DNA of 64,000 nucleotides from Hemicordylus capensis (GCF_027244095.1 NC_069669.1:8706501-8770500), one strand, 5' to 3'; shown: positions 51,796 through 62,609, counted from the first letter of the stretch. Notes: generated by a model not told the origin, from the letters alone. Made by a program: numbers and translations.

Positions 51796-52614
51796 AAGGA
51801 CGCATCTTTTTAGGGAGGTTTCCTAGTATTTTATTTTTTTGCTCCGGGGAATTTTCCGTCTTAAATCGGCTTGTAACTGGCTCTAGCTTTTAACTGGATT
51901 TTATTGATTTTGTATTGTTTTCTCTGTTTTGTGGTCTTTGTGAGTTTCCCCGAGCAGTAACAAACTGGAGAGGAGGGATATAAATGTTTTATAAATAAGT
52001 AAAATATGGATCTGACACAAGTGTATACTATAGCTACACCTAATAATCTTTATTACGGTCGTTGACCAGCACAAATAGCTACACCTATGGGCTGTATTGC
52101 TTATTTCTTGCTGTGAGTCCATTCATGTTTCTGGCAGCATTGTGAATGAATCTGTGCTCTTGTGTTATACCTCTCTGTACAAATCGCTGTGCTGATCAAA
52201 TCACTTCAAACAGCAGCAGAGACCTGCGGGAAATTTCCTCCATAGTATCCTCTCTTGCAAGGAAGGATTAGAGAAGATGCCTCTTTGTTTTATCATTGAT
52301 TGCCTGCTTTCCTTTTGATGTTCTAAGTGTGTGCCTCAGGTGGGATTTCAGTGGTTTTGTCTCTGGACATCCATCTCTTTTGATGAAGGCATTTTGGGTT
52401 TCTGAAGCGGAAAAGTCTCTATTGCTTCTTGTTGGGCTTGCGGTTTCTGTCTGGAACCACTTGAGTCAGAAAGTGAAATAACTCTTTGCGCTGTGTAGGA
52501 TGGATTGGTAGAACTGTCTGATGTCAGGACTGCTTGGGAGAAGGACAGGTTTCTGTATTTTGGAAAGGGTCTGGCCACTTCCACAATATTTGCTATGACA
52601 ATAGCTGGGGTGAA

Positions 52615-52880
52615 CATGAGAACATAAGAAAAGCCCTGCTGGATCAGGCCCAAGGCCCATCTAGTCCAGCATCCTGTTTCACACAGTGGCCCACCAGATG
52701 CCACTGGGAGCCAACAGGCAGGAATTGAGGGCATGCCCTCTCTCCTGCTGTTACTCCCCTGCAACTGGTATTGAGAGGCATCATGCCTTTGAGGCTGGAG
52801 GTGGCCTTTAGCCCTCAGACTAGTAGCCATTGATAGACCTGTCCTCCATGAATCTGTCTAAGCCCCTTTTAAAGCCATTG
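52615..52880 (-). repeat. CR1 3' end, minus strand
   Basis: AGAACATAAGAAAAGCCCTG, CCCATCTAGTCCAGCATCCT and CACAGTGGCCCACCAGATGC, then complement ORF2 end near TGATAGACCTGTCCTCCATG. Confidence 0.8.
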
Positions 52881-52994
52881 TGATTTTTGATGAGGTCAAA
52901 AATCAGATGGAAAATAGGCGATAGCACTGCAAAACCTTTAGCTTTCCAGTTCTCATGATTTTTTATTTTTTTTACCATTGGGCCTTTAGTTGCC

Positions 52995-53212
52995 ACATTT
53001 GCAAGAGCCAGCGTGGTGTAGTGGCTAGAGTGCTGGACTAGAACCGGGGAGACTCGAGTTCAAATCCCCATTCAGCCATGAAACTAGCTGGGTGACTCTG
53101 GGCCAGTCACTTCTCTCTCAGCCTAACCTACTTCACAGGGTTGTTGTGAGGAGAAACTGAAGTATGTAGTACACCGCTCTGGGCTCCTTGGAGGAAGAGC
53201 GGGATATAAAAT

Positions 53213-53260
<48 letters not shown>

Positions 53261-53280
53261 GTAATAATAATAATAATAAA
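52995..53280 (+). repeat. tRNA-headed SINE (GCCAGCGTGG type) with (TAA)n tail
   Basis: AGCCAGCGTGGTGTAGTGGC and TCGAGTTCAAATCCCCATTC give a clear tRNA-like A-box and B-box. The body CTGGGTGACTCTGGGCCAGT follows, then GGCTCCTTGGAGGAAGAGCG and a (TAA)n run at 53213-53279. Near full length and little decayed. Confidence 0.85.
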
Positions 53281-53987
53281 TGGTGTTTTAAAAGGTGTTC
53301 AAAACAGAAAAACTACTCTAAAATGTCATTGGTATTATAAATAGAAATTGGCAAGAATGTCCCCAAAAGATTACTCCATGGACAAGGTACAACAATTAAT
53401 TCGTTGTTATCCTAACCCTGAGCTAACCCGTTCCTCGGGCCATTTCTTTCATCTCTTCATGAGGGTGATGGGCTAATGCAGTGGAAAGTAGGTTGAAGCC
53501 TGCCCCTGACAGACCACGCAGGCAGCCATGTTGGTTTCAGCCTGACCACACTGGCGTGCAAACTCTGTTGTGGTTCTCTGTCTTAACTCAAGCTTTGTTT
53601 GCACAAGGAGCACTGGAATTTTTATAGGAAGTTGGGATAATAAACATTTTGCTTCACCCACAATGTTGAAACGCAGCAGCTGTGAATGGAAACATTCCTT
53701 TTCTTTGGCCCAACAAGTGTTTCCAAGAGGAGGAGGATGGTACTAATGGTGGTTATATTGAGAGACCCCAAGTTGGTCTAAGAAGTGGGTCGCTGTTAGA
53801 CCTCCAAATTGTTATCCTCGATAAGCATAGGAACAATGTCAGAGAAAAATGTAGAGGGAGAAGGAAATCTTTGGAATAATCCACCTGCAGTGGAAATATA
53901 TTTCTTCTTCCTTGGGAGAGTCCAGAAATGCCTGTGTACCTCTTGAGAATGATGATTCTTTAGTGTAGAATCTGAGAGTTTCCCTAG

Positions 53988-54123
53988 CAGTGTTCCCTCT
54001 AAGAGGGATTCCCAGATGCTGTTGACTACAACTCCCAGCATCCTCAGCTGCAATAGCTTATACTTGGGGATTATGGGAGTTGTAGTCAACAGCATCTAGG
54101 AATCCTTGTTAGAGGGGACACTG
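53988..54123. mobile_element. Folding hAT-like element (136 bp)
   Basis: Starts CAGTGTTCCCTCTAAGAGGG and ends TTAGAGGGGACACTG; flanks TTCCCTAG (53980-53987) and TTCTCTAG (54124-54131). The arms hold GACTACAACTCCCAGCATCC, the closest copy here to the ZNF143-type motif. Confidence 0.82.
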
Positions 54124-54261
54124 TTCTCTAGGCCCCAAGAAACATCGGCTTTTAATTCTTGAAAGTAAGCATATTCAGGGGTTGGGTGCTGTGTTTTGTC
54201 CTCAGTAAGTGGGAATTCGATTTCGTACAGCACACAAGCTGTGCAGCTAGAGTAAAGAACA

Positions 54262-54548
54262 GGAACACAGGAAGCTGCCTTCTACCGAGTCAGACCCTTG
54301 GTCCGTCTAGCTCAGTGTTGTCGACACAGACTGGCAGCGGCATCTCCAAGGTTAGAGGCAGGACTCTCTCAGTCCTATTTAGGAGATGCCAGGGAGGGAA
54401 CCTGGAACCTTCTGTATGCAAGCCTGAAGATGTTCTTCCCGGAGCAGCACCATCCCCGATAGAGAATATCTTACAGATCATACATGTAGTCTTCCATTCA
54501 AATGCAAATCAGGCTGGACCCTGCTTATCAAAGAGGACAATTAATCAG
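54262..54548 (-). repeat. 5S-rRNA-headed SINE, minus strand
   Basis: GGAACACAGGAAGCTGCCTT (tail complement) through CAAGGTTAGAGGCAGGACTC to the head complement CATTCAAATGCAAATCAGGC and CCTGCTTATCAAAGAGG. Confidence 0.78.
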
Positions 54549-55012
54549 TCTGCAAATCTTCTTGCTTCTAATAATAAACTGTTAATTGTTGTCACAGGAT
54601 CCCCCCCGCCCAGTTTTTTTTTTTAATTTATTGAATGCAGAATTCAACATCCTGTCTGCCTGAATGTCTTTATCAGGGCCCAATGGGGTTTTATATAGGG
54701 CAAGCAGGAACCTTATTGGTTCCCTAGGTCACCTGTTTCTTCTGATTCTGCTGGCTGCAGTTCCCCTCCCTGCCACTGCTGAGGGGGGCACTGTGGAGCA
54801 ACGAGAGTCAAGTTGCTAGTCCACTCTAGCTGCCTTGGAAGCGTAAGGTGCCTGAGCCCTGCTGCTAGAGTCCTCTGTTCGAGACCCCCAGTGCCTTAAA
54901 CCCCCTTCTTCCACCCATTTTTGCTCAGATGGAATACTGTCGGTGTAAGGGAAAAGTGACGCTACACCAGCATAAACCTACTACTAACACTCTTTATTCT
55001 GATGGTGTATAG

Positions 55013-55150
55013 CAAGGGTTCCGAACCTGTGTTACTCCAGATGTTGCTGAGCTACAACTCCCATCATCCTCAGCTACAGTTTATTGTGGCTGGGGATGAT
55101 GGGAGTTGTAGTTCAGCAACATCTAGAGTACCACAGGTTGGGAAATCCTG
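55013..55150. mobile_element. Folding hAT-like element (138 bp)
   Basis: CAAGGGTTCCGAACCTGTG with AGCTACAACTCCCATCATCC at the left; GATGATGGGAGTTGTAGTTC and CACAGGTTGGGAAATCCTG at the right. Flanks GTGTATAG (55005-55012) and GTGTATGG (55151-55158). Confidence 0.8.
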
Positions 55151-55160
55151 GTGTATGGGA

Positions 55161-55195
<35 letters not shown>

Positions 55196-55335
55196 TTATA
55201 TACTGCTTTTTAACGACAACAAAAGTTCTTGGAGCAGTTTACATAGCACAAGATGTGAGAAAATGCTTCTCTGTCACCAGAAGGAACGAGATAATGAGGA
55301 AAGCAGGTCAAGGAGCATCCTGGCTCTTTAGCTGC
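55161..55335 (-). repeat. (TCA)n run and LINE 3' end
   Basis: A (TCA)n microsatellite at 55162-55195 is followed by TTATATACTGCTTTTTAACG, GTTCTTGGAGCAGTTTACAT and further tail words. Confidence 0.6.
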
Positions 55336-55451
55336 AAACGAGAGAAAACAGAAGGGCATCTTATTTGTGGTTTACTGTTCCGAAAAGGAATGCCCAACGT
55401 GTTCAAAATCCTTTCATAGTGGAAGAATCTACCCTCTTGTTCCCATGCATA

Positions 55452-56012
55452 GGAACATAGGAAGTTGCCGCCTTCTGAGTCAGACCATGGGTCCATCTAG
55501 CTCAGTATTGTCTGAGACAATGTTCTTATCGGCTACTAGCTGGAAGGCTATAGGTCACCTCCAGCCTCAAAGGCAGGATGCCTCTGAGTACCAGTTGCAG
55601 GGGAGTAACAGCAGGAGAGAGGGCATGCCTTCATCTCTTACCTGTGGGGTTCCCAGCGGCATCTGGTGGGCCACTGTGTGAAACAAGATGCTGGACTAGA
55701 TGGGCCTTGGGCTTGATCCAGCAGGGCTGTTCTGTTTTTCTTGTGTTCTTCTGTTCAGACTGGCAGCAGCTTCTCCAAGGTTGCAGGCAGGAGTCTCTCT
55801 CTCAGCCCTATCTTGGAGATGCTGCCAGGGAGGGAACTTGGAACCTTCTGCCTTCAAGCAGACAGGTGCTCTTCCCAGAGCGGACCCATCCCCTCAGGGG
55901 ATTATCTTACAGTGCTCACATGTGTAATTTCCCATTCAAATGCAAACCAGGGTCGACCCTGCATAGCAAAGCGGACAGTTCATGCTTGCTGCTACAAGAT
56001 CAACTCCCCTCC
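55452..56012 (-). repeat. 5S SINE (minus) interrupted by a CR1 3' end (plus, 55514-55752)
   Basis: The SINE tail complement ends at ATTGTCTGAGACAATG. CR1 follows (GGTCACCTCCAGCCTCAAAG to CCAGCAGGGCTGTTCTG). The SINE resumes at GACTGGCAGCAGCTTCTCC and ends in the 5S head complement CATTCAAATGCAAACCAGGG. Confidence 0.75.
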
Positions 56013-56039
56013 CATTGCATTCATGCAATGAACCAAATA

Positions 56040-56255
56040 CGTGGTTTTATTATTATAAACATGTTTGTATACCTCTTTTCAACCTTGAAAGTTCCAGGAG
56101 CCGTTTCCCTAGCCAAAGGAATGAGAAGATAGTTCCCTGTCCCCAAAAGGCTTACAATCAAAAAAGGAACATGAGGCACCAGCAGCAGCCACTGGGAAGG
56201 ACATCACGCTGTGGGTCAAAGAGGGATAGTTGCTTTCCCCCTCCTCAATATAAGA
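56040..56255 (-). repeat. LINE 3' end fragment
   Basis: CCTCTTTTCAACCTTGAAAG, CCCCAAAAGGCTTACAATC and GAGGCACCAGCAGCAGCCAC, followed by GAGGGATAGTTGCTTTCCCC; complement of the GTGAGCCCTTTGGGG family. Confidence 0.6.
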
Positions 56256-56497
56256 AAACCACCACTAAGAGCTGGGTCCTCCTTTGCCCAGTTCCCAGAT
56301 GTAGATGTCGGGTCTTAAGACACTTACAGTATATGTAGGTCTTATGATACGAGGATGATGCTTTATGCACATTTTATGTTTAACAGAGCTGGCTTTTTCA
56401 ATTGAGATTAGCTCCAAATTAGCAATTAAAATCTGTCCAAATGTACCAATACAATGAAAGATCTGTTGGTGCATATATGTCTGTCGGGAGAGGGAGG

Positions 56498-56670
56498 CAC
56501 TGTTCCCTCTAAGGCGTGTGCACCTGCTCGCGCTCACAAGTTTTCGGATGTCCGCTCCGTTCATTTTAGATCCCGCTCAGGTTGAATCAGGAAGGCCCCA
56601 TGCCTTGATACTGCCGCCCAGAAGAAAACTCATTTCTGCACAGAGATGAAAAAAATTAGAGGGACCACTG
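56498..56670 (+). mobile_element. Short hAT-like MITE (GTTCCCTCTAAGG ends)
   Basis: CACTGTTCCCTCTAAGGCGT to TTAGAGGGACCACTG. Compared with 46054-46250 it lacks the part around CCACTCTGAATGCAGGTG. Confidence 0.78.
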
Positions 56671-56925
56671 GAGTGGGGGGCAGTCCCTTTTGGACCCTGG
56701 CACCTGGGTGAAACTGCCTGGGCCCTCCACGGCAGGGCCTGTGAATGGATTTAGTGGGCTAGATGATACCAACCCACAGAAGCAGCCCTGCTTCTGAGGT
56801 TTTGCATTCTTCATGCTGGCTGATCTCCTGCATAAATTTACTCAAGGAGGGCTCATTGAAAGACCAGTTAAGCAAGCCTGATTTTCCTCTTCATTCTAAT
56901 GGGCCGTCTGCAAGTAAATTTAGTA

Positions 56926-57061
56926 CAGGGATTCTCAACATTGGGTCTCCAAAACTTATTGGACTTCAACTCCCATAACCCCCCACCCCAGTGGCCTTTG
57001 GTTGGGGATTATGGGAGTTGAAGGCCAATAACATCTGGAGACCCAACGTTGAGAATCCCTG
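56926..57061. mobile_element. Folding hAT-like element (136 bp), exact 8-bp duplication
   Basis: Ends CAGGGATTCTCAACA and GTTGAGAATCCCTG; ATTTAGTA flanks both sides (56918-56925 and 57062-57069). The arms read TTGGACTTCAACTCCCATAA. Confidence 0.88.
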
Positions 57062-57534
57062 ATTTAGTATCCATTCTGCCTCAGTTAATAGGCTCAGCTC
57101 AAAATGTCTAAACTGATCGTGTTTGGGTCAATAAGATACCGATGATAGTACCTGTGGCTCTTGTTGTTGGTTTCGATTGCTGAAAAGAAACCCAGCTGCA
57201 ACTTAATATTCTTTTCACGGAGCAGAATGTTGTAATCCAGAGCGGCCGTCTGCTTTCATTTCTGTGGTCATGTGAATTCTGTTGCTTAATATGGACGGTA
57301 ACCATCCATGGCATTTTTTCCCACCTGTAAAAAGGGAAACTGATCTTGTGGCACATTAATTTTGCCGACGAGATGACCTTGTGACACTCACTCTGAGGAT
57401 CAGCGTTTGATTGGATCACTGTAGTTCAGACACACCAGAGCTTTAGACGATGGTGAACCCTTGACAGTCAAAATGGCTGATGAGGAAGGGATTGGTGTGG
57501 TGGGTCCAAAAGGGACTGTACCTTCTCAACAGAG

Positions 57535-57678
57535 TTAATAGTAGGAGAGAGGGCATGCCCTCAGCTCTTGCCTGTGGGCTTCTCGGAGGCATCAGGTTTT
57601 CACTGTGTGAAACAGGATGCTGGACTAGATGGTCTTCCTTGGGTCTGATCCAGCAGCTCTGTTCTTATGTTCAGATCC
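57535..57678 (+). repeat. CR1 3' end
   Basis: AGTAGGAGAGAGGGCATGCC, GAAACAGGATGCTGGACTAG and GGTCTGATCCAGCAGCTCTG, with TTCTTATGTTC at the end. Confidence 0.72.
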
Positions 57679-57679
57679 A

Positions 57680-58679
57680 TCATGATATTAGTACATTTGG
57701 ATTGGATTTTAATTGCCAATTACTTTGGGAGCTAATCTTGGCTGAAAAGCAGGCTATAGTAAACATAATACATGTTTCACCTCTGTCAGCAAAAGGTATG
57801 TATGCATTTGTATTTATTCAGTTTCTATATAAAGGTGAATATTTCCCATCAGAGATGTGGGTTTTCTGGAAATGTTTGAATCAAATCATTGTACCATGCA
57901 ACATTTCCTGCTGCTCTAAATGGTAAACCTGTTTGGCATTTTATCTGACCTGTGTTTTTTTAAAAAGGCCCACGCTATATTTTTGTTTGTTTGCTTGTTA
58001 CATTTTATATTTGGCTCTTCCTCCAAGGAGCCCAGAGCGGTGAACTACTTACTTAAGTTTCTCCTCACAACAACTCTCTTATTACCTTCTTGTTAACAAA
58101 TCCATATATTACACATTGATCCTCACGTGCTCCCTTGGGTTAATCACCTGAAAAACTTTAATTACAGCTTAATTACAACTTTGAAACTGCCAGGCTTGCT
58201 TCATATTGCATTGGCTCTCATTCATTGTTACTCATCTAGTTTATGAAACGATGACTTCTTAGACAGGGAAAAGAAGATTCCGTGGCATAATAAAATGTGG
58301 GAAGATTTATCCAGAAAATTTTGGCATTTTGGAAATTTCCTGTGGAAAAATTTCAATCAAACACCTCTGCTGAATTTCCCCTGCATACCTATAGCTACAG
58401 CCCCCACCTTGAGTGGCTATTTTGCTGGTGCGTTACCTGCTTAAACTGACCCACATTTCATACTCTTTCTACTACTACTACTAATGTTTACATACTGCTT
58501 TTCAACAACACTTCTTAATGTGGTTTGTACAGAAAATAGATAATGAATAAATACAACGCTTCTCTGTCTCTTGTGATATTGACAAACATTTCAGCATCGA
58601 TATTGCAGTGTTGTTTTTATCTTTGTGAAGTAGGTTAGACTGAGAGAGAAGTGACTGACCCCAAATCACCCCTTAAGCT
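57680..58679. other. AT-rich stretch with LINE tail fragments
   Basis: GGCTCTTCCTCCAAGGAGCC at about 58013 is a tail piece of the GCCAGCGTGG-type SINE. At 58490-58560 TTTACATACTGCTTTTCAAC is a LINE tail. Nothing else was recognised. Confidence 0.4.
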
Positions 58680-59345
58680 TAAGAACATAAGAACAGCCCT
58701 GCTGCTGGATCAGGCCCAAGGCCTAATCTAGTCCAGCATCCTGTTTCACACATGTGGTAACAAGCATGAATTGTCCCCTTTGCTAAGCAGGGTCCACCCT
58801 GTTTGTATTTGAATGGGAGACTACATGTGTGAACACTATAAGATATTCCCCTTGATGGGGCCGCTCTGGGAAGAACATCTATATGCCTGCATGCAGAAGT
58901 TTCTGAGTTCCTTCCCTGGCATCTTCAGATAGGGCTGAGAGAGACTCCTGCCTGCAACCTTGGAGAAGCCACTGCCAGTCTGTGAAGACAATACTGAGCT
59001 AGATAGACCAATGGTCTGACTCAGTATATGGCAGCTTCTTATGTTCTTATCTGGTATTGAGAGGCAACCTGCTTCTGAGGCTGGAGGTGGCCTATAGCCA
59101 CCAGACTAGTAGCCATTGATAGGCCTGTCCTCCATGAATTTGTCTAAGCCCCTTTCCCGTGGCAGAGAATTCCATAGATTGATTATGCACTTGTTGGGGG
59201 GGGGCACTTCCTTTTGTTGGTCCTAAATTTCCCTACCTTCGGTTTCAGGGGATGACCCCTAGTGTTGTGAGAAAGGGATAAATTTCTCTCTCTCTGTCTA
59301 CTCTCTCTCTTCTCTATGCATAGTTTTATACACCTCTATCATGTC
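58680..59345 (-). repeat. CR1 3' end split by a plus-strand 5S SINE (58754-59050)
   Basis: CR1: AAGAACATAAGAACAGCCCT to CCTGTTTCACACA. SINE: TGGTAACAAGCATGAATTGT, GCTAAGCAGGGTCCACCCTG to GGCAGCTTCTTATGTTCTTA. CR1 resumes at TGGTATTGAGAGGC and continues to TTCTCTATGCATAGTTTTAT. Confidence 0.78.
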
Positions 59346-59349
59346 TCCC

Positions 59350-59490
59350 TGCTCCATCCCCTGAGGGGAATATTTCCCAGTGCTCACACTCCTAGTCTCC
59401 CATTCATATGCAACCAGCGCAGACCCTGCTTAGCTAAGGGGACAAGTCATGCTTGCTACCACCAGACCAGCTCTCCTCTCACTCAGCATA
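59350..59490 (-). repeat. 5S SINE head fragment
   Basis: TAGTCTCCCATTCATATGCA and CAGACCCTGCTTAGCTAAGG, then CACCAGACCAGCTCTCC. Confidence 0.7.
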
Positions 59491-59511
59491 AGGCAGCTTC
59501 TTGTCTTCCTA

Positions 59512-59718
59512 TTATTTTGCGGGATTATTGCTCAATGGAAGAGCATCTGCTTTACATGCAGAAGGCTCCAGTTTCAATACCTGGCAGCATTTTCAGGCAG
59601 GGTGGGGAAAGACCCCTGCCTGAAACCCTAGATCAGCCACTGCCGGCCAGGGTAGGCAGTGGTGATCTAGATGGGCCAGTGGTCTGACTCGGTATAAAGC
59701 AGCTTCCTGTGTTATGGC
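59512..59718 (+). repeat. tRNA-Ala-headed SINE
   Basis: TTGCTCAATGGAAGAGCATC, TTTACATGCAGAAGGCTCC and CAGTTTCAATACCTGGCAGC form the head; the body and the tail AAGCAGCTTCCTGTG follow. Confidence 0.75.
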
Positions 59719-60249
59719 AGCATGAGAATTTGAACCCGGTCTCCCTGGTCCTAGTCTAACCACTACCCTGTAGGAGTGTCCTGGCTGGATAAGGACCTGC
59801 CCCATCCTCTCTGATAAGCATTAGATAAACCCTATGTGTTTCCCATTGTCTCTATTCTTTCCCTAGTATTCTGCTTTAGAAATAAAATACCTTCAGTTCC
59901 ACCCGTCTGTGCCTTCTACTATAAATCTTGCCTGGCTGATAAAGCCACTTTCTTCATTGGCACCACACAGCTCAATCAAGACAGATACCACCCTTACGCA
60001 GAGGGTTTTAAGGTAATGGGCCACTTGGTGCCAAAGATGAGTCTTTCGTAATGAAATTAGACCCCTTTGGCTCTTTCCTCTGTGTGGATAGCTTTCATCT
60101 TTCCCCCCTGGGCTACTGAGTCCATTTACATTAACCCTAATAACCTTTATGAACTGCATTATCTATCAAAAGCAGCACTGCCAGAAATGAACAGGGGGAG
60201 ACCTGGATGCTTCTCCTTATGGCCCCTGTAGTTCTAGTTTGGTTTATAC

Positions 60250-60385
60250 CAAGGATTCTCAGCGTTGGGTCCCCAGATGTTATTGGACTTCATCTCCCAT
60301 AATCCCCAGCCCAAGGCCACTGCGCCTGGGGATTCTGGGAGTTGAAGTCCAATAACAGCTGGGGACCCAACGTTGAGAATCCCTG
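60250..60385. mobile_element. Folding hAT-like element (136 bp)
   Basis: CAAGGATTCTCAGCGTTGGG and TTGGACTTCATCTCCCATAA at the left, GGGAGTTGAAGTCCAATAAC and AACGTTGAGAATCCCTG at the right. Both sides have TTTATAC with a small shift. Confidence 0.8.
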
Positions 60386-60447
60386 GCTTTATACCTAATG
60401 ATGACGGAGTCTCACCCTTCTCATCTTGCCGTGAGGGGAGCAGGGAG

Positions 60448-60790
60448 CTGGTCTTGTGGTAGCAAGCATGAGTGGTCCCCTTTGCTAAGCAAAGTCCTCC
60501 TTTATTTATTTTATTTATTTAAAATATTTCTATACTGCCCCAAACTTGCATCTCTGCATTTGGATGGGAGACTATAAGTGAGCACTGCAAGATCATGTCC
60601 CTTAGGGGAGGGGGCTGTAGCTCAGTGGCAGAGCATCCGCTTTGCATGCAGAAGGTCCCAGGTTCAATCCCTGGCAGCACCTCCAGGTCTGCCTGAGAGA
60701 AACTCCTGCCTGAAATCTTGGAGAGCTGCTGCCAGTCAGTGCAAACAATGCTGAACAAATGGGCCAAGGGTCTGACAGAAGGCAACTGTG
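60448..60790 (+). repeat. Composite SINE: 5S head, LINE piece, 5S remnant, tRNA-Ala head, body
   Basis: 60448-60495 is a 5S head (TTGTGGTAGCAAGCATGAGT). 60495-60555 is a LINE-like piece (TTCTATACTGCCCCAAACTT). 60556-60600 is the rest of the 5S head (CATTTGGATGGGAGACTATA). 60610-60682 is a very tRNA-Ala(TGC)-like head (CTGTAGCTCAGTGGCAGAGC, TTTGCATGCAGAAGG, AGGTTCAATCCCTGG). The shared body follows. Confidence 0.78.
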
Positions 60791-61404
60791 GTGTTTTTGG
60801 TTACTCCCTTCCTTGATCCGGGCCAGCTTTTGAAGGGGGCTTTAGTTACTTGTATTCAAGTCCTGGAGTAAAGGCGGGGCTAAAAAAACAGCCAGCAGCA
60901 AGAGCCCGGAAAAGCAGCCTGCACTTGCCTCGCTGCACATCACATCTATTTCATTCAACTGTTGATATTCCGGCTTCCACTCCATTGCCTTATCCTTGCC
61001 CATCCCCAACTCTTTCCCCTGGATTCCACAGCAACTTCCTATGTTCCTTTTGAGAGCTGTGCGGTGCAGTGGTTAAGGATGTGATCTAGTCAGGCTCACA
61101 CCCGTGCACTCATTAGGCGGCCTTTGGCAACTAATTATTTCTTGATGGCTTCCTCCCTCTACCGTATTGGGTTAATCCTCTTATATGGGGGGTGTTAGGA
61201 TTACAGAGAGAAGAGCTTCTGGCCTCTTCTCTTCGCGGCTGCTGGTGTGTGTTGTGTGTGTGATGTGTATGCTGGAGGTGGGGGTCAGGTTGTTTGTCTA
61301 AATTATTATCAGGCCAGTGCACTGTGGTGGTTAGAGCAGAGATAGGTAATCTTGGCTTCCCAGCTTCTGGAACTACAACTCCCATCATCCCCTACAGTGT
61401 TTCC

Positions 61405-61660
61405 TCTAAGGCTTGGGAGTACTCCTGGACCCAGGCCTCACCCTGGTATCTCAGGTGGAGGCTATGGCCAGGAGTGCTTTCCATCAGCTTTGGCTGACTC
61501 AACAGCTGCATCCATTCCCTGATCTCAAAACAGTGGTGTCTCCGCTGATAACCCCCCAGCTGGACTACTGCAATGCGCTCTGCGTGGGGCTGCCTTGGTA
61601 CGTAGTTCGGAAACTTCGGTTAGTTCAAAATGCGGCAGCCAGATTGGTCTTGATGTAATC
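61405..61660 (+). repeat. L2-like LINE ORF2 fragment
   Basis: Encodes GVLLDPGLTLVSQVEAM, then PLITPQLDYCNALCVGLPW and KLRLVQNAAARLVLM, the highly typical L2/CR1 block LDYCNALxxGLP and QLVQNAAARL. Confidence 0.8.
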
Positions 61661-61987
61661 AGCCCGCCCAACTGTGCCATTTAATTGGTTTGTCTGTTGT
61701 AACATTTTGCACTCTGGCAAGAGATGATTGCAGTACAACTTATAATTTAGCCTGACTTGATGACAGCACTCAGTCCCGAGCTTTGGGCCCAGGCTCTGGA
61801 ACGGTTGTGTCCCTTTGTACACATTGCAAGCCAATTTAGGTTGGGGTGTGTGTGCGGCCCAGTATTTTTATGGGAGCCTTGTAAAGCTGCTTACCATGCC
61901 AAAGGTGGTGCTGGTTTCTTAGGGGTGTTGGCATCAAAGAAGATGCAGTTCTCTCTGGTAATAGCCGCCTAGATTGTATCACACCAA

Positions 61988-62268
61988 TCCAGGAAGCTGC
62001 CATCTACTGAGTCAGACCCTTGCTCCATGCAACTCAGTATTGTCTGCACTGACTGGCAGCAGCTCTCGGAGGTTCCAGGCAGGAATCTCTCCCAGCCCTG
62101 CCTGGAGATGCTGCTAGGGATCTGGGTCCTTCTGCACTCAAGCAGATGCACTAAGTCAAGGCCCCCATCCACTCAGGGGAATATCTTACAGTGCTCACAT
62201 GCAGTCATCCATCCAGATGCAAGCCAAGGCAGACCCTGCTTAGAAAAGGAGAGAATTTGTGCTCGCTA
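61988..62268 (-). repeat. 5S-rRNA-headed SINE, minus strand
   Basis: CAGGAAGCTGCCATCTACTG through CCAGGCAGGAATCTCTCCC to the head complement CATCCAGATGCAAGCCAAGG and CCTGCTTAGAAAAGG. Confidence 0.78.
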
Positions 62269-62269
62269 C

Positions 62270-62570
62270 TACTGGTCTTGTGGTAGCAAGCATGCCTTGT
62301 CCCCTTAGCTAAGCAGGGTCCACCCTGGTTGCATATGAATGGGAGTCTTGAAGTGTGAGCACTAGAAGATATTCCCCTTTAGGGGATGGAGCCACTCTGG
62401 GAAGAGCAGAAGGTTCCCAGTTCCCTCCCTGGCAGCATCTCCAAGATCGGGCTGAAAGAGATTCCTGCCTGCAACTTCGGAAGAACCATCCTCTGCCAGT
62501 CCGTGTAGACAATACTGAGCTCGATGGACCAAGGGTCTGACTCAGTATATGGCAGCTTCCGATGTTCCCT
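62270..62570 (+). repeat. 5S-rRNA-headed SINE, plus strand (head to head with the previous one)
   Basis: TGGTCTTGTGGTAGCAAGCA, TAGCTAAGCAGGGTCCACCC, ATGGGAGTCTTGAAGTG, body and GGCAGCTTCCGATGTTCCC. Confidence 0.8.
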
Positions 62571-62609
62571 ACATGGGGGAGTGGGGGTCTGCGTCTCAGG
62601 TGTGTGTGT

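Noticed and set aside
55084-55419. Poly-serine frame at the (TCA)n run
   Set aside because: A microsatellite read as codons, between a hAT element and a LINE tail.
60610-60682. A functional tRNA-Ala(TGC) gene
   Set aside because: The head is close to tRNA-Ala, but it runs directly into the SINE body and tail and its acceptor stem is altered.
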